Under the pieces are notes generated by a model. It ran no database searches. It saw only the letters and a list, made by a program, of their open reading frames with translations, and was not told the DNA's origin. Shown one piece after another: positions 39,058 to 49,694 of a stretch of DNA of 64,000 nucleotides (position 1 is the first letter of the stretch; each line of letters opens with the position of its first letter). Source of the DNA: Ananas comosus (lineage: Eukaryota > Streptophyta > Magnoliopsida > Poales > Bromeliaceae); the NCBI RefSeq assembly GCF_001540865.1, contig NC_033635.1:10773029-10837028 (forward strand). The letters run 5' to 3'. A program made the position numbers and the translations under genes.

Positions 39058-40761
39058 CAACAGCAGCACAGCACAGCCAGCAGTCGCGCACCCCACCCTC
39101 CGACCGGCGCCGCCGCGCCGACCGCGCAGGATCCCTTTCTCCCACTTCTCTGCGTCCGCCGTGGCCCTTCGCGGCGGAGGCGGGGGCGAAGCCAAAACCT
39201 AAGCCTTCGACCACACCACCACCTACCATTACTACCACTCAACTCCTTCGTCCTAGCACGAGGCGCCGGGGGCACTTCCCTGACCCCGTTCGCCCGCGCG
39301 ACGGCAACGCCTGAGGTGTTCCCTCCCCACTCGGATCCTCTCGCCTGCACCCGCCTCCGCGCCGCCAGCCCCGCCTCGGCAAGTCGCCGGCGACTTCGAC
39401 TCGACAGTGGATGGAGAGCACTGATCGGCGACTCCCCCGCCGACGGACAGCTCCGATCTCCCTCCCCTCTTCCCGACGCCTCCGATCTCGACCTCCTCCC
39501 TCTTCCCGATCCTCCTCGCCCCCTGATCCCGCCCCTCTCCTTCGAGCGCCCGCTCAGCCCCGGACGCGCCGCCGTGCCCTCCGGAGCCTCAAATCGGCCC
39601 CCGATCCGTCCTCCGTCCCCTCCCTCCCCGCTCCTCTCGATCCTCCTCGACTGCGCCCGCACGCCGACCCGAACCCCGACCGGCGCGCACATCGCTGCCG
39701 CGATCCCGGCTCCGCCTCCGAGCTCGGCGACCCCGACGGAGCGCGTCGCCTTCTACTTCGCCGAGGCCCTCTCCCGCCGCCTCTCCCGCTCCCCCTCCCC
39801 CTCCCCCTCCTCCGCCTCCCCGCTCCTCTCCCCCGAGGACTTCACCCTCTGCTACAAAACCCTAAACGACGCGTGCCCCTACTCCAAATTCGCCCACCTC
39901 ACCGCGAACCAGGCGATCCTCGAGGCCACGGCGTCGTCCCCGCGCATCCACATCGTGGACATCGGCGTCGTCCAGGGCGTGCAATGGGCGGCGCTGCTCC
40001 AGGCCCTGGCCACGCGCCCCGCCGGGAAACCCTCCCTCGTCCGCATCTCCGGCGTCGCCTCCCCCTCCCTCGGCCCCTCCGCCGCCGCCTCCCTCGCCGC
40101 CACCGGCGCCCGCCTCCGCTCCTTCGCCGCACTCCTCGACCTCCCCTTCGAGTTCCACCCCATCTCCACCCCTATTTATACCCTCTCCGACGCCGACCCC
40201 GGCCCCGACTCACTCCGGGTCGACCCGGACGAGTCGGTCGCGGTCAACTTCATGCTCCACCTCCACCACCTCCTCGCCGACTCGCCCGACCCGGTCCGCC
40301 GCGCCCTCCGCCTCGCGAAGTCCCTCGCCCCGCGCGTCGTCACGCTCGGCGAGTACGAGTCCGACCTCAACCGGGCGGGGTTCGCCGACCGGTTCGCCGC
40401 CGCGCTCGCCTACTACTCCTCCGTCTTCGACTCCCTCGAACCGGCCCTCGCGGACCGGGCCTCCCCGGACCGGGTCCGCGTCGAGCGCCTCCTCCTCGGC
40501 CGCAAGATACTCGGTGCGCTCGGTCCACGCGACGGGGAGGACCGGACGGAGAGGATGGCGGCGCGGGAGGAATGGAGGGCTCTGATGGAGGGGAGCGGCC
40601 TCGAGCCCGTGCGCTTCAGCAACTACGCCGTGAGCCAGGCGAAGCTGCTCCTCTGGAACTACGAGTACAGCGCCAAATACTCGCTCGTGGAATCGGCCCC
40701 GAGTTTCCTCTCGCTCGCCTGGGACGGTCGACCCCTCCTCACCCTCTCCGCATGGCGCTGA
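38959..40761 (+). CDS. GRAS-family regulator, SCL4/SCL7 type, intronless; 5' third broken by probable assembly indels
   Basis: GRAS proteins are plant nuclear transcriptional regulators; the SCL4/7 branch is linked to stress responses in some species. From about 39730 the frame is intact: 'ERVAFYFAEALSRRLS' (first leucine-rich part), the VHIID-type motif 'IHIVDIGVVQGVQW', PFYRE and SAW blocks, ending in 'LLTLSAWR' and TGA. The natural start is probably ATG 38959: MAYMC, then DSGNL, then IAQQVI and a poly-Gln run, the known N-terminus of this branch. These pieces lie in different frames: between 38971 and 39020 one base is missing after MAYMC, two or three extra bases surround the next motif, and one extra C precedes poly-Gln. 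Further shifts occur near 39405-39425 ('WMES' / 'LIGDSP') and 39650-39730. The frame open from 39016 to 40761 has no ATG start of its own. Total length (about 600 codons) fits the family. Functional gene with damaged sequence is likelier than a pseudogene, since the C-terminal two-thirds is perfect. Confidence 0.88.
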
Positions 40762-42000
40762 AAAAACATTTTTATGCGACACACCCCCCGTGCTTTAATT
40801 GTCGTGCACCATCATAGTTTTTGTTTCCCCCCTACATTAATTATAATTTTTTTTTTTTTTTTTTTTCTCTAGGGGTCGAGTTATTACTTATTAGTGAAAA
40901 AAAAGAAAGAGAGGGAGAGAGAGAAAAGTTTTTAGTATTCTCTACTGAAGTGTTTGGAAAGTATAGTAGTTACTAATTGTAAAAAAAGCAACAAATGGTT
41001 ACTTTTGTTATAAGTTGCTGGGCTCTTATTTTTTGGTTGTTTCTATTTTATTTTTGGAGCTGTAGAATTGTGTTTTTACTTTTTACTGTGATTCGTTCTC
41101 TCTCTTTTTGGCGTTGGAGACAAGCAAAATTTCCCTATTCGGAGATGATGCAGGTGTGTTGGTACCCTTTGTTTTCATTCACCAGTCACCTGGGGCAAGA
41201 AGCGAGAAAAAATTTTCATCCATAAAAGTAGGTCAGACCCAGTTACTCATGCCCCAAAAATCCACCATATGTACCAAAATTTGCAATCACTTTTTGAAAT
41301 TGAGTTTGACCGGTTTTCACTTTTAGATTAATAGATCTGAGTATGATGCCACACATAATTGGTAAGTTTGGTAATTTTGGTAATTTAGAGTATAAACATT
41401 GTGCATAAGTGGTGATTTTTTTGCATTATGAATCTACCAATCCTCCCCTTGCTGGAGCTGGTGATCTTAGTTCATTCAAGGCTTCATGTTTGATAATAAT
41501 AATGATCTTCAAATGCTTGATTCCTCTAATCTACGATTGCTTTAGTATTTTGTAGCAGTGCGTGCGGTTGGATCCCGCACGCTTATAGAAATTTTCTTTT
41601 TCTTGATTCAGATGTTGCAGAATAGATATTCAACAGTTTTTCATGAATTCATGTTCATGTTTCGGTTTAGAACCGGAGTTACTGTAAAACCGCAGGCGAA
41701 TGAGAGTAAATTTGCATGGGGAATTGAGAAGCCAATTCCACTCGCTTCTTGATTTTTTGGGTCTCCACTTTTATTGAAACAGACATGCCCTAACATGATG
41801 CCTTAATAATTCCACATTATATGAGAAAAAAAATTGCGATTAAGAATGTAAGGATCAGAAAAATTAATCCTAATAACCGGTTTGAACCTAACTAATTGTT
41901 AGTACCAATGAGTTGGCTTGTTACATTTAATATTAATAAAGTCGATTTGTGTGAAAGTGTTACATCGGTCTTATATAATTATTTTTTAAATAATTTTATT
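40762..42000. other. 3' flank of the GRAS gene, no further gene recognised
   Basis: A poly-T stretch at about 40848-40868 and GA-rich sequence follow the stop. Short frames at 40995-41752 have no recognisable domain. Nothing else was seen. Confidence 0.55.
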
Positions 42001-42039
42001 TTTTTAAAAAAAAGCCAACGCGGCCCACCAACCCAAACC

Positions 42040-42560
42040 TAAGAGCACATCTTGACCGCATAAGAAAATTCGACCCAGTTGGTCCGACTCAGTAATTAGG
42101 CCGAATAGGGCCTATGTAAATGGGCCGAACCGGTGCGGTTCAGTAAGGGTCCGGTCCAAACTCAGGTGCATCTAACCCACCACCGTCCGAAATTCGACGG
42201 CCCGGATTCGTTGCCTCAACCGTCCATTAGTGGACGGCTATGATTTCCTTCGGTTCCAAGCGAACGGTGGATCCACGGTCGAACGTGTCCGCACGCCCCG
42301 TCACCCGTTCGCACCCTACAACCCGATAGGAACGAGTCTTTATCCCCGTGACGCAAGCAATGACGTCACGTCGATAACAACGAGGCGCACGGTGCCGACA
42401 CGTTGTATCCACCACCATTACAGCTGTCACCGCCAATTATATGGCTACACTTGTAGGCATCAGGACCGTCGAAACAGCACCGACTTATGGTGGCCGTCGA
42501 TCTCGTCTCCTCCCTCAATAAATAGGCTCGCCCTCTCTTTTTTCTTCCTACGTTTTTCTA
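42040..42560 (+). promoter_or_regulatory. Promoter-like region with site II (TGGGCC) motifs
   Basis: Contains 'aatgggccgaacc', 'agggcctatg' and 'gacggcccgg' words, a TATA-like 'aataaatagg' at about 42518, then a pyrimidine-rich stretch and 'ttttctagggctttcattcg', typical of the 5' end of a plant housekeeping transcript. It faces right. Confidence 0.45.
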
Positions 42561-43609
42561 GGGCTTTCATTCGTTTCCCCTCTGTCGCCGCCTCTGATTC
42601 CTTTCTTTTTTTTTTTTTTTTTTCATCCTTGAATTTATTTAATAAATCGTCGATATAGGTTTTATATTTTGAACTTCGTTGATCGATTTTGTGGTTTTAA
42701 GGTTTTGTTACCATCATTTTTTTTTTCCGATTTTTGTTTTCGCTGAGAGATCTCTGAAATTTGATTCATCTCTGTGACGATTTCACAACTCGGATCTATT
42801 CTGATGATCGATTTGATGATTAGAACGAATTTTTTTAAATTTTGAGGCGTTATTTGTGCGAGTAATCTGACGATTCAAAGGGTTTTTTTCTCGTCGTCGT
42901 CGGAGGTTTTGTTGTTCGTCTTCTGTTTCGTAGATCTGCTATGTTTTTGCCTTGGCAGATCTGTTGTAGCTGCTCTGATGGTGCACATCTATGGTGAATC
43001 GGAGACGATCTGAGATCCAGTGCGGGAGTCAACGTCCCAGATGGAGATCCATGGAGATCGGGTGGAGTTCGTGTTCCATTTCTCGAGTTCTATGCGGATC
43101 GAGGTCGACGATGCTCCTGATCTGGAGATTTTGCCGAGGAGTGTTCCGATCTGATGACCTGTTGTTGGTAGATCTCACCTGATGTCTCTTGTGATAAGAA
43201 GAAACTACGTGTAAGAGATGTTATGGGGGGGAATCGATCACATCGAATCATGGAAAGGGGTGGTGGGGGTTCTACACTTGGTGATCGTCTGTGGAATGGT
43301 ATGGTATGGTATGGTATGGTGATGCTTGTTGTTGTTCTACGTAGGCCTTTGCCATGTTGGGTGCGCTCGCATGGCAGGTCAAAAACCCTAATAAAAAGTT
43401 TCTCTTTTTGCGTGCTTTGGGAGGGAGATCGCACGGGGTGTTTTTGTTCCCCGGGTTCTCCCCATTTTTGGCTTCTGCTGCTTATGCGTTCTCGCACTCT
43501 TCTTCTCCTTCCTCGTCGCTTACTATTTTCAGTGACATGGATAAAAACACTACGCAATGGTATCCTTGACGAGCTCCTCTTCGACTTGCTCCTCTTCGTC
43601 CCCATCAGT

Positions 43610-43883
43610 GAGGTATAAGAGCAATTCCAACTTAATTCTTTTTTTGTTAAACAAATTAATGCTTTCACAGTGAACCCTTCAATGGCTTATTTACTCTGCT
43701 TATATACTGTATTTGATTTAGGTTTTGCTAAATTTCCTTAATCCTGCGGCCCCCTCTTTGAGGTATAAAAGCAATTCCAACTTAATTCTTTATGTGTTGA
43801 GCAAATTAATGCTTTCATAATGAGCCCCTCGACGGCTTATTTGCCCTAACTACGCTGCTTTTGCTTTAGGTTTTGCTAATTTC
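43610..43883. repeat. Tandem duplication, period 150 bp
   Basis: Copies at 43610-43738 and 43760-43883 share 'gaggtataa', 'gcaattccaacttaattctt', 'caaattaatgctttca', 'ggcttattt' and 'taggttttgcta'. They are roughly 80-85 percent alike by eye. Confidence 0.85.
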
Positions 43884-44628
43884 TTTTCAAAGCTTTTGGC
43901 TTGTATTTGGCATGCTCAAATATCTTAAACGCAATTATCTTGAGCAACAAAAACTGTAGTTTCCTTACGATGTGAACTTTAGTTGAATTACCATGTGTTT
44001 AATAGTTAATTTGTGAATTGGGGTTGTGATTTGGCGTGCCAGGTCTAAGTTTGCCCCCCAAAAAAAAATAAATTCTGTTGCAACGGGCCTAATCTAAACC
44101 GAACTAAAATTTTACACCTTTTGACTTCGTTATGTTGATTATAAAAGAAAATAACCAAGCTGTAACAATAACTTTGTGTAGCTGTTCATTTGTCTATGTT
44201 CTATTAGCTAACCACTAGGAGGCTGACCTATCAATTTATTCTATTTTACATTGTAGCTATGTTACAAGTTGAATCACGTTGAATCACGCACACGCAGCAT
44301 TTGCCGTACGCTATTCCGTAATGATTTGTTTTCTCTGTAATTAGTTTGGTATTATGGCTTTACTATTTCTATCAAGTTCTTCTCAAATTTGTTGTCACAG
44401 TTGGTCTCTAGTCCTCGTCATGTTGTTGCATCTCTTTCTTGTATTTGTTGGTGTTGATTCCTTTTTCTTTATCCTTGTAAAGTGGGGAAGTCCCAAATGG
44501 GGAACCGCAAGGTTTGTGGCAAATATGTAGTAGTAAATTAGTAGTAGTATTATAGTTGTATTTTGCTTTATCAGCCTCCTCATTAGGATCGACGGCGAAA
44601 GAGAGAAGTGGCGTCCAACGTGCGACCT

Positions 44629-44733
44629 CCTCCCGCTCAACCAATTGTGCTGCAAGTAGCTCTCAATAGGGAGAAAGACCACCTCCCGCTCAACCATTGT
44701 GCTGCAAGTAGCTCTCAATATGGAGAAAGACGC
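44629..44733. repeat. Tandem duplication, period 53 bp
   Basis: Two near-identical units beginning 'cctcccgctcaacca'. They differ by one or two bases and a one-base gap, so a young duplication or a sequencing artefact. Confidence 0.9.
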
Positions 44734-45316
44734 CTGGTGGATCTGCCTGATGCATGGAGACTGGCTGATATGACTAATACATCTGCCTCGTTTATTTGCA
44801 GCTGGTTTTTCGATGCTTGGCCTTACCTTACCGTCCGACCGTCCCCTACCAATTATTAAATTGAGGTATATGTGGTGGAATTCTTTCTCATGTTTGATTT
44901 ATTTGTTGCAAGTATGTCTTCAGCGAGCGTGATGTGATCTGCATTGATTTGTTCTTCTTGTGGCCTACTAATTACCTACTTAAGTTGCCTAATTTTAATT
45001 TGCTTTTCTATTGGAGTAGACTTGGCCTCTTTAACTTATGTACATCTGCAGTTTTTTTTGCCAGTATTTGCTGTACATTTTACTCTGCTATCTGATGTAT
45101 ATTTGGTTGGGAGATGTTTGGGAACTTTCCTTTATGAGATTTGCTTATGGTTGGTTTTGTTAGTAAATATTGTGTTATATGATGAAAATATTTTGTTATA
45201 ATACTAATGGCTTTTTCGTGTCTGCAGTGCTCTGAACAGTATTCTTTGTGTACATAAGCTTTACATAGCTTCAAATGAACATTTGGCTTTTTGTTGTTTT
45301 TAATTTAGTTCTCGTA

Positions 45317-45682
45317 GCCTCCGTTTGATTCGGGGTTAAGGAAAAAGTAGCTATTCCAGAAATAGAATTAAATTCAGGGTTAAAGTGGGGTTAAAGTTTT
45401 TTTGTGTTTAGTTGGAGGTTGGAGTTAGTCTAAAATAATAAAAAATAGTGTTTGGATGGGGAGGTGGGATAAGAAGATAATGATTGATAAAGAAGAATAA
45501 TGATTAGTCGGAGTATGTGTGATAAGAAAGATATTGGGTTATTATGAATAGAAAATAGTGTTTGGTTGGAGTTTGGCGAGGTTAGGTGGAGTTAGCTAAT
45601 CCCACATATTTTTTAGAGTGTTTGGGTATAAAATGGAGGTTAAAGGGCTATTCCATCCATTAACCTCTAACCAAACGGCTAG
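45317..45682. mobile_element. MITE-like element with CCGTTTGG-type ends
   Basis: The left end 'gcctccgtttgattc' and right end 'taaccaaacggct' are inverse. The interior carries 'agtgtttggttggagtttgg' type words repeated and no reading frame. No target duplication was read. Confidence 0.5.
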
Positions 45683-47479
45683 GGTAAGATTTTTTTTGTG
45701 TAATGATGCTATTACAAGTGAAAGTTATACTGCACGAGTAGGTTAGTATTTATTGAGTGGTCAGTGAGGATTTTGCAGGTTGGCTAACTCTTTTTAAATT
45801 ATCCTCTCGTAAACATTGTGTATTTGAGAATGAACATATGGAAGTATATATATATATGTATATATGTTTTTTACATGTTTGATAATTTGTATGGTTTGGA
45901 GATGTACACACTTCTAGGCCAGGAAGATAAGTTTGGGTAAAGTAAAGATGGGATAAATTGCGAAATTTTGTATTTGATTTTGAAATGAAAATTTTGTCGA
46001 GTGGTGATAGTTTAATTGAGTGCCAGAATTATGCACCAAGTGAATTTTTAGTATTTTTTGTAGTCGGTGGTAGGCATGGAAAACTGATATTTCGGGCTTT
46101 TGGTCACTCTTTTTGGTGTCACTAGCTATAATTTTTAGATTTCTTTAATTTGTGCGCCCTCTAATCTTGCGTCTTTATTTTATGGGTTTTTTTTTTTAAA
46201 GCTTTTTAGATGGATTTGTTTTGGTGTCACTGCTGATATTTACAGTTGGTTGTAATATTTATGTTGCTCGAGCTCTGATTTGAATATTTATGTGTGTATT
46301 TTTTGGCTTTAAAAATAGATTATTTACTTCTATGTGGTAGCGTACAGACGAAGCATCCCTTGTGTAGGCGACGGTGAGAGATTAGAACTGGTGACTCATT
46401 TGTTCGCTTTTTGTTCCTTAGATTATAGATAATTATAATAATAATAATAATGTACTAGCAAGTCTTCAAGTACTGTTGTTGTTTTAATATTTTAAATTCT
46501 AATATTTTAATTTATTATTATATTATAAAAATTTTCAACTAAATACTAAAATTCAAAAAACCCTAAACCCCTAAACCCTGTATGATTTACAAAAATTTTT
46601 GTTTGTTTGTCTGTAAAAAAGTTGCTTCTTTTTATATACATATATACTGATACATATAATATATGTAAAAATATATATTTGTATATGTATATATATTCTA
46701 AAAATAATATTTTGTTTGTAAATATATTTATTATAGAATAATTTGTATTCATTAATTTATTTTATAGTATTAAATATTAAATTAAATATATATTATTTTG
46801 TATTATATTATATATTAAATTGTTGCATAATATATTTGAATAAATATATTTTATTTATAAATATTAATTATAATATTAATATGATAATAATTATGTATTA
46901 ATAATATAAAAATGTAAAATAAAAAATATGTATAGTAATTTTTATTTATAATTTTCTTTTTCTCTCAATCAAACAATTGAAAATTTTTTTTTTTTTTGTT
47001 TAAATCAAACATAAATTATGTAGAATATTATTTTCACTGAAATTTTTTTTTTTTACAGTTTTATGTGGAACCAAACACACCCTTATATTTAAATAAAATT
47101 GGTTGTTGGGACAAGGGTNTTTTTTTAAAGGACATTCTATTATTATAGTGAAGTAAAATTTAAAATGGTAGGACTATAATGTGGGAAAAAACTATAAATT
47201 ATTGAATCATACTGGAGTGGAATCGAAATTTAAATTTTAGAATAGTTATGTTCTTATAAATTATGAATCGTGAAGTGGAAATGGATAATAATAATATGTG
47301 GTAAAATGATAGGGTGGGTAATCGTAAATTATTGAATCTATTCTGAACTGACTGAAGGTATGGGGACGCTCTTGATGGTCCAAGTTGATTTTTTTTTTTT
47401 TTTTCGTTTTGGTTTTGGAGAGAGGTCGATTACCGTTTATCGTGCATCAATGCTCTCTGTTCGTTACCGTTTGAATCGT
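45683..47479. other. AT-rich intergenic, no gene recognised
   Basis: Very AT-rich, with TA-rich runs at 46620-46870. A single N lies at 47119. No coding or RNA gene seen. Confidence 0.6.
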
Positions 47480-47556
47480 GGATCTTTAAGCTCAAAATGG
47501 TAAGAGCGCCCGGTCTAAATCCTGGGAGGATGGTGGTTCGAATCCACCAAGATCCT
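47480..47556 (+). tRNA. tRNA-like gene, probably a pseudogene, anticodon uncertain
   Basis: A 7-bp acceptor stem (GGATCTT with AAGATCC), a D-arm (GCTC with GAGC), a T-arm with perfect GGTTCGAATCC (box B) and a discriminator base give a cloverleaf of 77 nt. The anticodon arm CCCGG..CTGGG encloses an 8-nt loop, or a 7-nt loop with a mismatch and C instead of U at position 33, so the anticodon (TAA or a shifted triplet) cannot be assigned. An extra A lies before the D-stem and box A is poor. T-rich sequence follows. A decayed nuclear tRNA or an organelle-derived one is possible. Confidence 0.6.
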
Positions 47557-48995
47557 TTATTAAATCGCATACTCTCGACTGGATTACTATATATATATAT
47601 ATATTGTGTGTTTTATTATTATAATAACCCCGCAGGTAATCAAAGCACCATCCTCAGAACTTGCAACATGTGAAGTATGTGCTGCGTTTAGGGGGTCTCT
47701 TTTCGTTATGGCCTTCAGTTGGTGGAGGAGAGTGAGTACATTTTCTTTCTAAGAATCTATGCTTCGCACTCGTTAAGATTGTGGAATATATTTGCACGCC
47801 CATTTCCTTTTGTAATTAATCTTCTTCGACTGAGTTTATTATTAAATAATAATAATAATAATAATAATCCTTCTTAATGTGAATACACCCTTTTATTTTC
47901 CTAGCTATTTAGGAGGCCACGTTGTAAAAAAAAGTGCCCTTTTACCTTGCCCGCTTCTAGGCTAATTATTTTGCGCTTTTAATTTGTTTGGAATCGTATG
48001 CATCTACAAAATTGTTTGCGTGTTATAGTGCGTTAATGACACGAGGAAATGTAATTTCGTGGGTAATGCTAGAGTACTTGTACTACAAATTGGATGGTAG
48101 TAGTAAAATAGAGATGGACAGGAAAAAAGAGATCCCATAGTAACAATATTATTAAGAAAAACAGTAAAAATATAGTAAATAAACATACATAAATTTAAAA
48201 TACAAAACAAAGAATCCATAAAAAAAAAAAAAAAGTGATATGGAGAATACGATTCCAGCAACTCAAAAGCGCTTTAATTTATTAACTTACTTATTAAGAT
48301 TAATTGTATATAGCAGCTCTTTTTAAACATATTAAATAATAAATATATTGTTACAAAATTTAACTTTTTATTTTTATTATTCATATAAAAGTCCGGTCCA
48401 GTGATATTTATATTTGTCTTCCTGCTTTGTTACCGCTAGAGTATTATTTATTTTTTAAAAACATTTTGACTCTTATAAATATATTCTTTCAAAAATTTCA
48501 ACCGCCGAAATATCCTTTCAAAATTTTTTTTATTCAATCATATAGAGGGGTAAAGAGTCTATTTAATTCATTTGCTAATCAGACTTAAGTATTTTACTTA
48601 TGGTCAGCAATATTTTACTAACAATATGGATTTATTTAAAGATGTTAGGACTTCTATAGTAATAAAAATAAAAAATTAAATCTTGTAAGAATATATCTCT
48701 TATTTGATATGTTTACACTTAATGGGGAGCGGTATGCGATTAACCCTATTTATTAACATGTGTTAAGTCCTAAATGTCTGATAAAATTTTAGCTGGCAAT
48801 GCTTTTGATTTACTATCAAGTATTAGTTTTAACTTTGTCGAATAATTCATTTGTTGGTGTTTTCTAATAATTAAAACTTAAAAATAGTTAAATTCTTTTT
48901 TAAAAATTACTTACCGAGTTCTCGCTAATTAAAGAGAGAGATCTCTCTCTCTCTCTCTTTTTTTTCTTTTTTTTTTTTTTTTCTGGTTGATTCAG
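47557..48995. other. Intergenic; one exon-like stretch
   Basis: At about 47636-47730 an acceptor-like 'ccgcag' is followed by about 95 bp open in one frame and a 'gtgagt' donor, resembling an orphan exon that I cannot assign. The rest is AT-rich with (TAA)n near 47846. Confidence 0.35.
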
Positions 48996-49117
48996 CCGAG
49001 TTGTTGGGTTTACCTTTTATTCCGCCATATTCCGAGGCTTCATCCTCAAATTTCGGTTTTGGGTTCAACTACGCTTCAGCTGCAGCTGGGATTCTAGATG
49101 AGACGGGTCACAACTTT
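48996..49117 (+). pseudogene. Orphan exon of a GDSL esterase/lipase
   Basis: Bounded by an acceptor ('gattcag') and a donor (GTGAGC), it encodes 'ELLGLPFIPPYSEAS' and 'FNYASAAAGILDETG', the block following the first catalytic region in plant GDSL lipases. Neither the exon with the GDSL serine motif nor the exons with the later blocks could be found nearby, so this is a remnant, not a gene. Confidence 0.75.
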
Positions 49118-49251
49118 GTGAGCTCATCTCTCTTATATTCTCTCTCCCCCTCTCTCTCTCTCTCTCTCTCTATAAATGTATGTAAATACACAAGCANGTA
49201 ATAATAAAAAAAATAAAAAAATTATAAAAAGGAAAAATTGTGGCGGTGGGA

Positions 49252-49330
49252 CACGTGCCCGAGGCACGAGGCGACAGGGGCGACCTCGCGCGCTCTTACG
49301 TGTCGCGCGCGCCGCGTGGGCGCACACGTG
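49252..49330 (+). promoter_or_regulatory. GC-rich promoter patch with three ACGTG boxes
   Basis: CACGTG at 49252 and 49325 and ACGTG at 49298, in a GC-rich patch 220-300 bp upstream of the start codon of the following gene. G-box/ABRE clusters of this spacing bind bZIP or bHLH factors and often give ABA-, stress- or light-responsive expression. The function is inferred. Confidence 0.5.
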
Positions 49331-49551
49331 CCACGCGCCCACGGGGCGGGGCAAAGCGCTTCGAATTTTATTTTATATATATAATATTTATATATAATAA
49401 TATAATATATATATATATATTATAAGAGAAATGGTACGATGCGTTGTCGACGTGTCCTATTGCCACTACTACTTGTTACTGTGACTGCTATAAAAGGGCA
49501 CGTGTGATAGCGTTCGAAGGAGATAGATGTGCACAGCAGGTGTTTGTAGTA

Positions 49552-49661
49552 ATGCTTCTGAGAGGGTGGCGCAGCCTCACTGGTATTTCTACTACTACTG
49601 CTGCTGCTGCTGCTACTATTATTGCTACTACTGCTAAGACTCCCGGGATCAGCATCCTCGG

Positions 49662-49694
<33 letters not shown>

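Larger units (their letters stand above)
42560..45300 (+). other. Probable transcribed region without recognisable protein
   Basis: Follows the promoter-like stretch. Moderate GC, several short open frames (for example 43028 and 43223 starts), possible splice sites and a (TATGG)n run at about 43296-43321. I recognise no domain. It contains two tandem duplications (43610/43760, period 150 bp; 44629/44682, period 53 bp). A long 5' UTR with a 5' intron, a non-coding RNA, or a gene damaged by sequence errors all fit. Confidence 0.35.

Noticed and set aside
39316..39318. GTG as start of the GRAS protein
   Set aside because: The frame is open further upstream to 39016, and plant genes rarely use GTG. 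The family N-terminus (MAYMC) is at 38959.
38883..39692. 269-codon minus-strand frame with a poly-Cys run
   Set aside because: The poly-Cys is the reverse of the CAG repeat and GC-rich antisense frames are open by composition. No domain.
39411..40817. 468-codon open frame overlapping the GRAS gene
   Set aside because: Extremely Pro/Arg-rich; it is the +1 frame of a very GC-rich gene. The GRAS motifs are in the other frame.
42770..42870. Possible C/D-box snoRNA (TGATGA ... CTGA)
   Set aside because: The C box lacks the purine at its first position, the terminal stem is 4 bp at best and not adjacent to the boxes, and no guide target could be shown.
43090..43668. 192-codon minus-strand frame
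   Set aside because: Basic, low-complexity translation without domain; lies antisense to the promoter-driven region and has no splice or promoter support.
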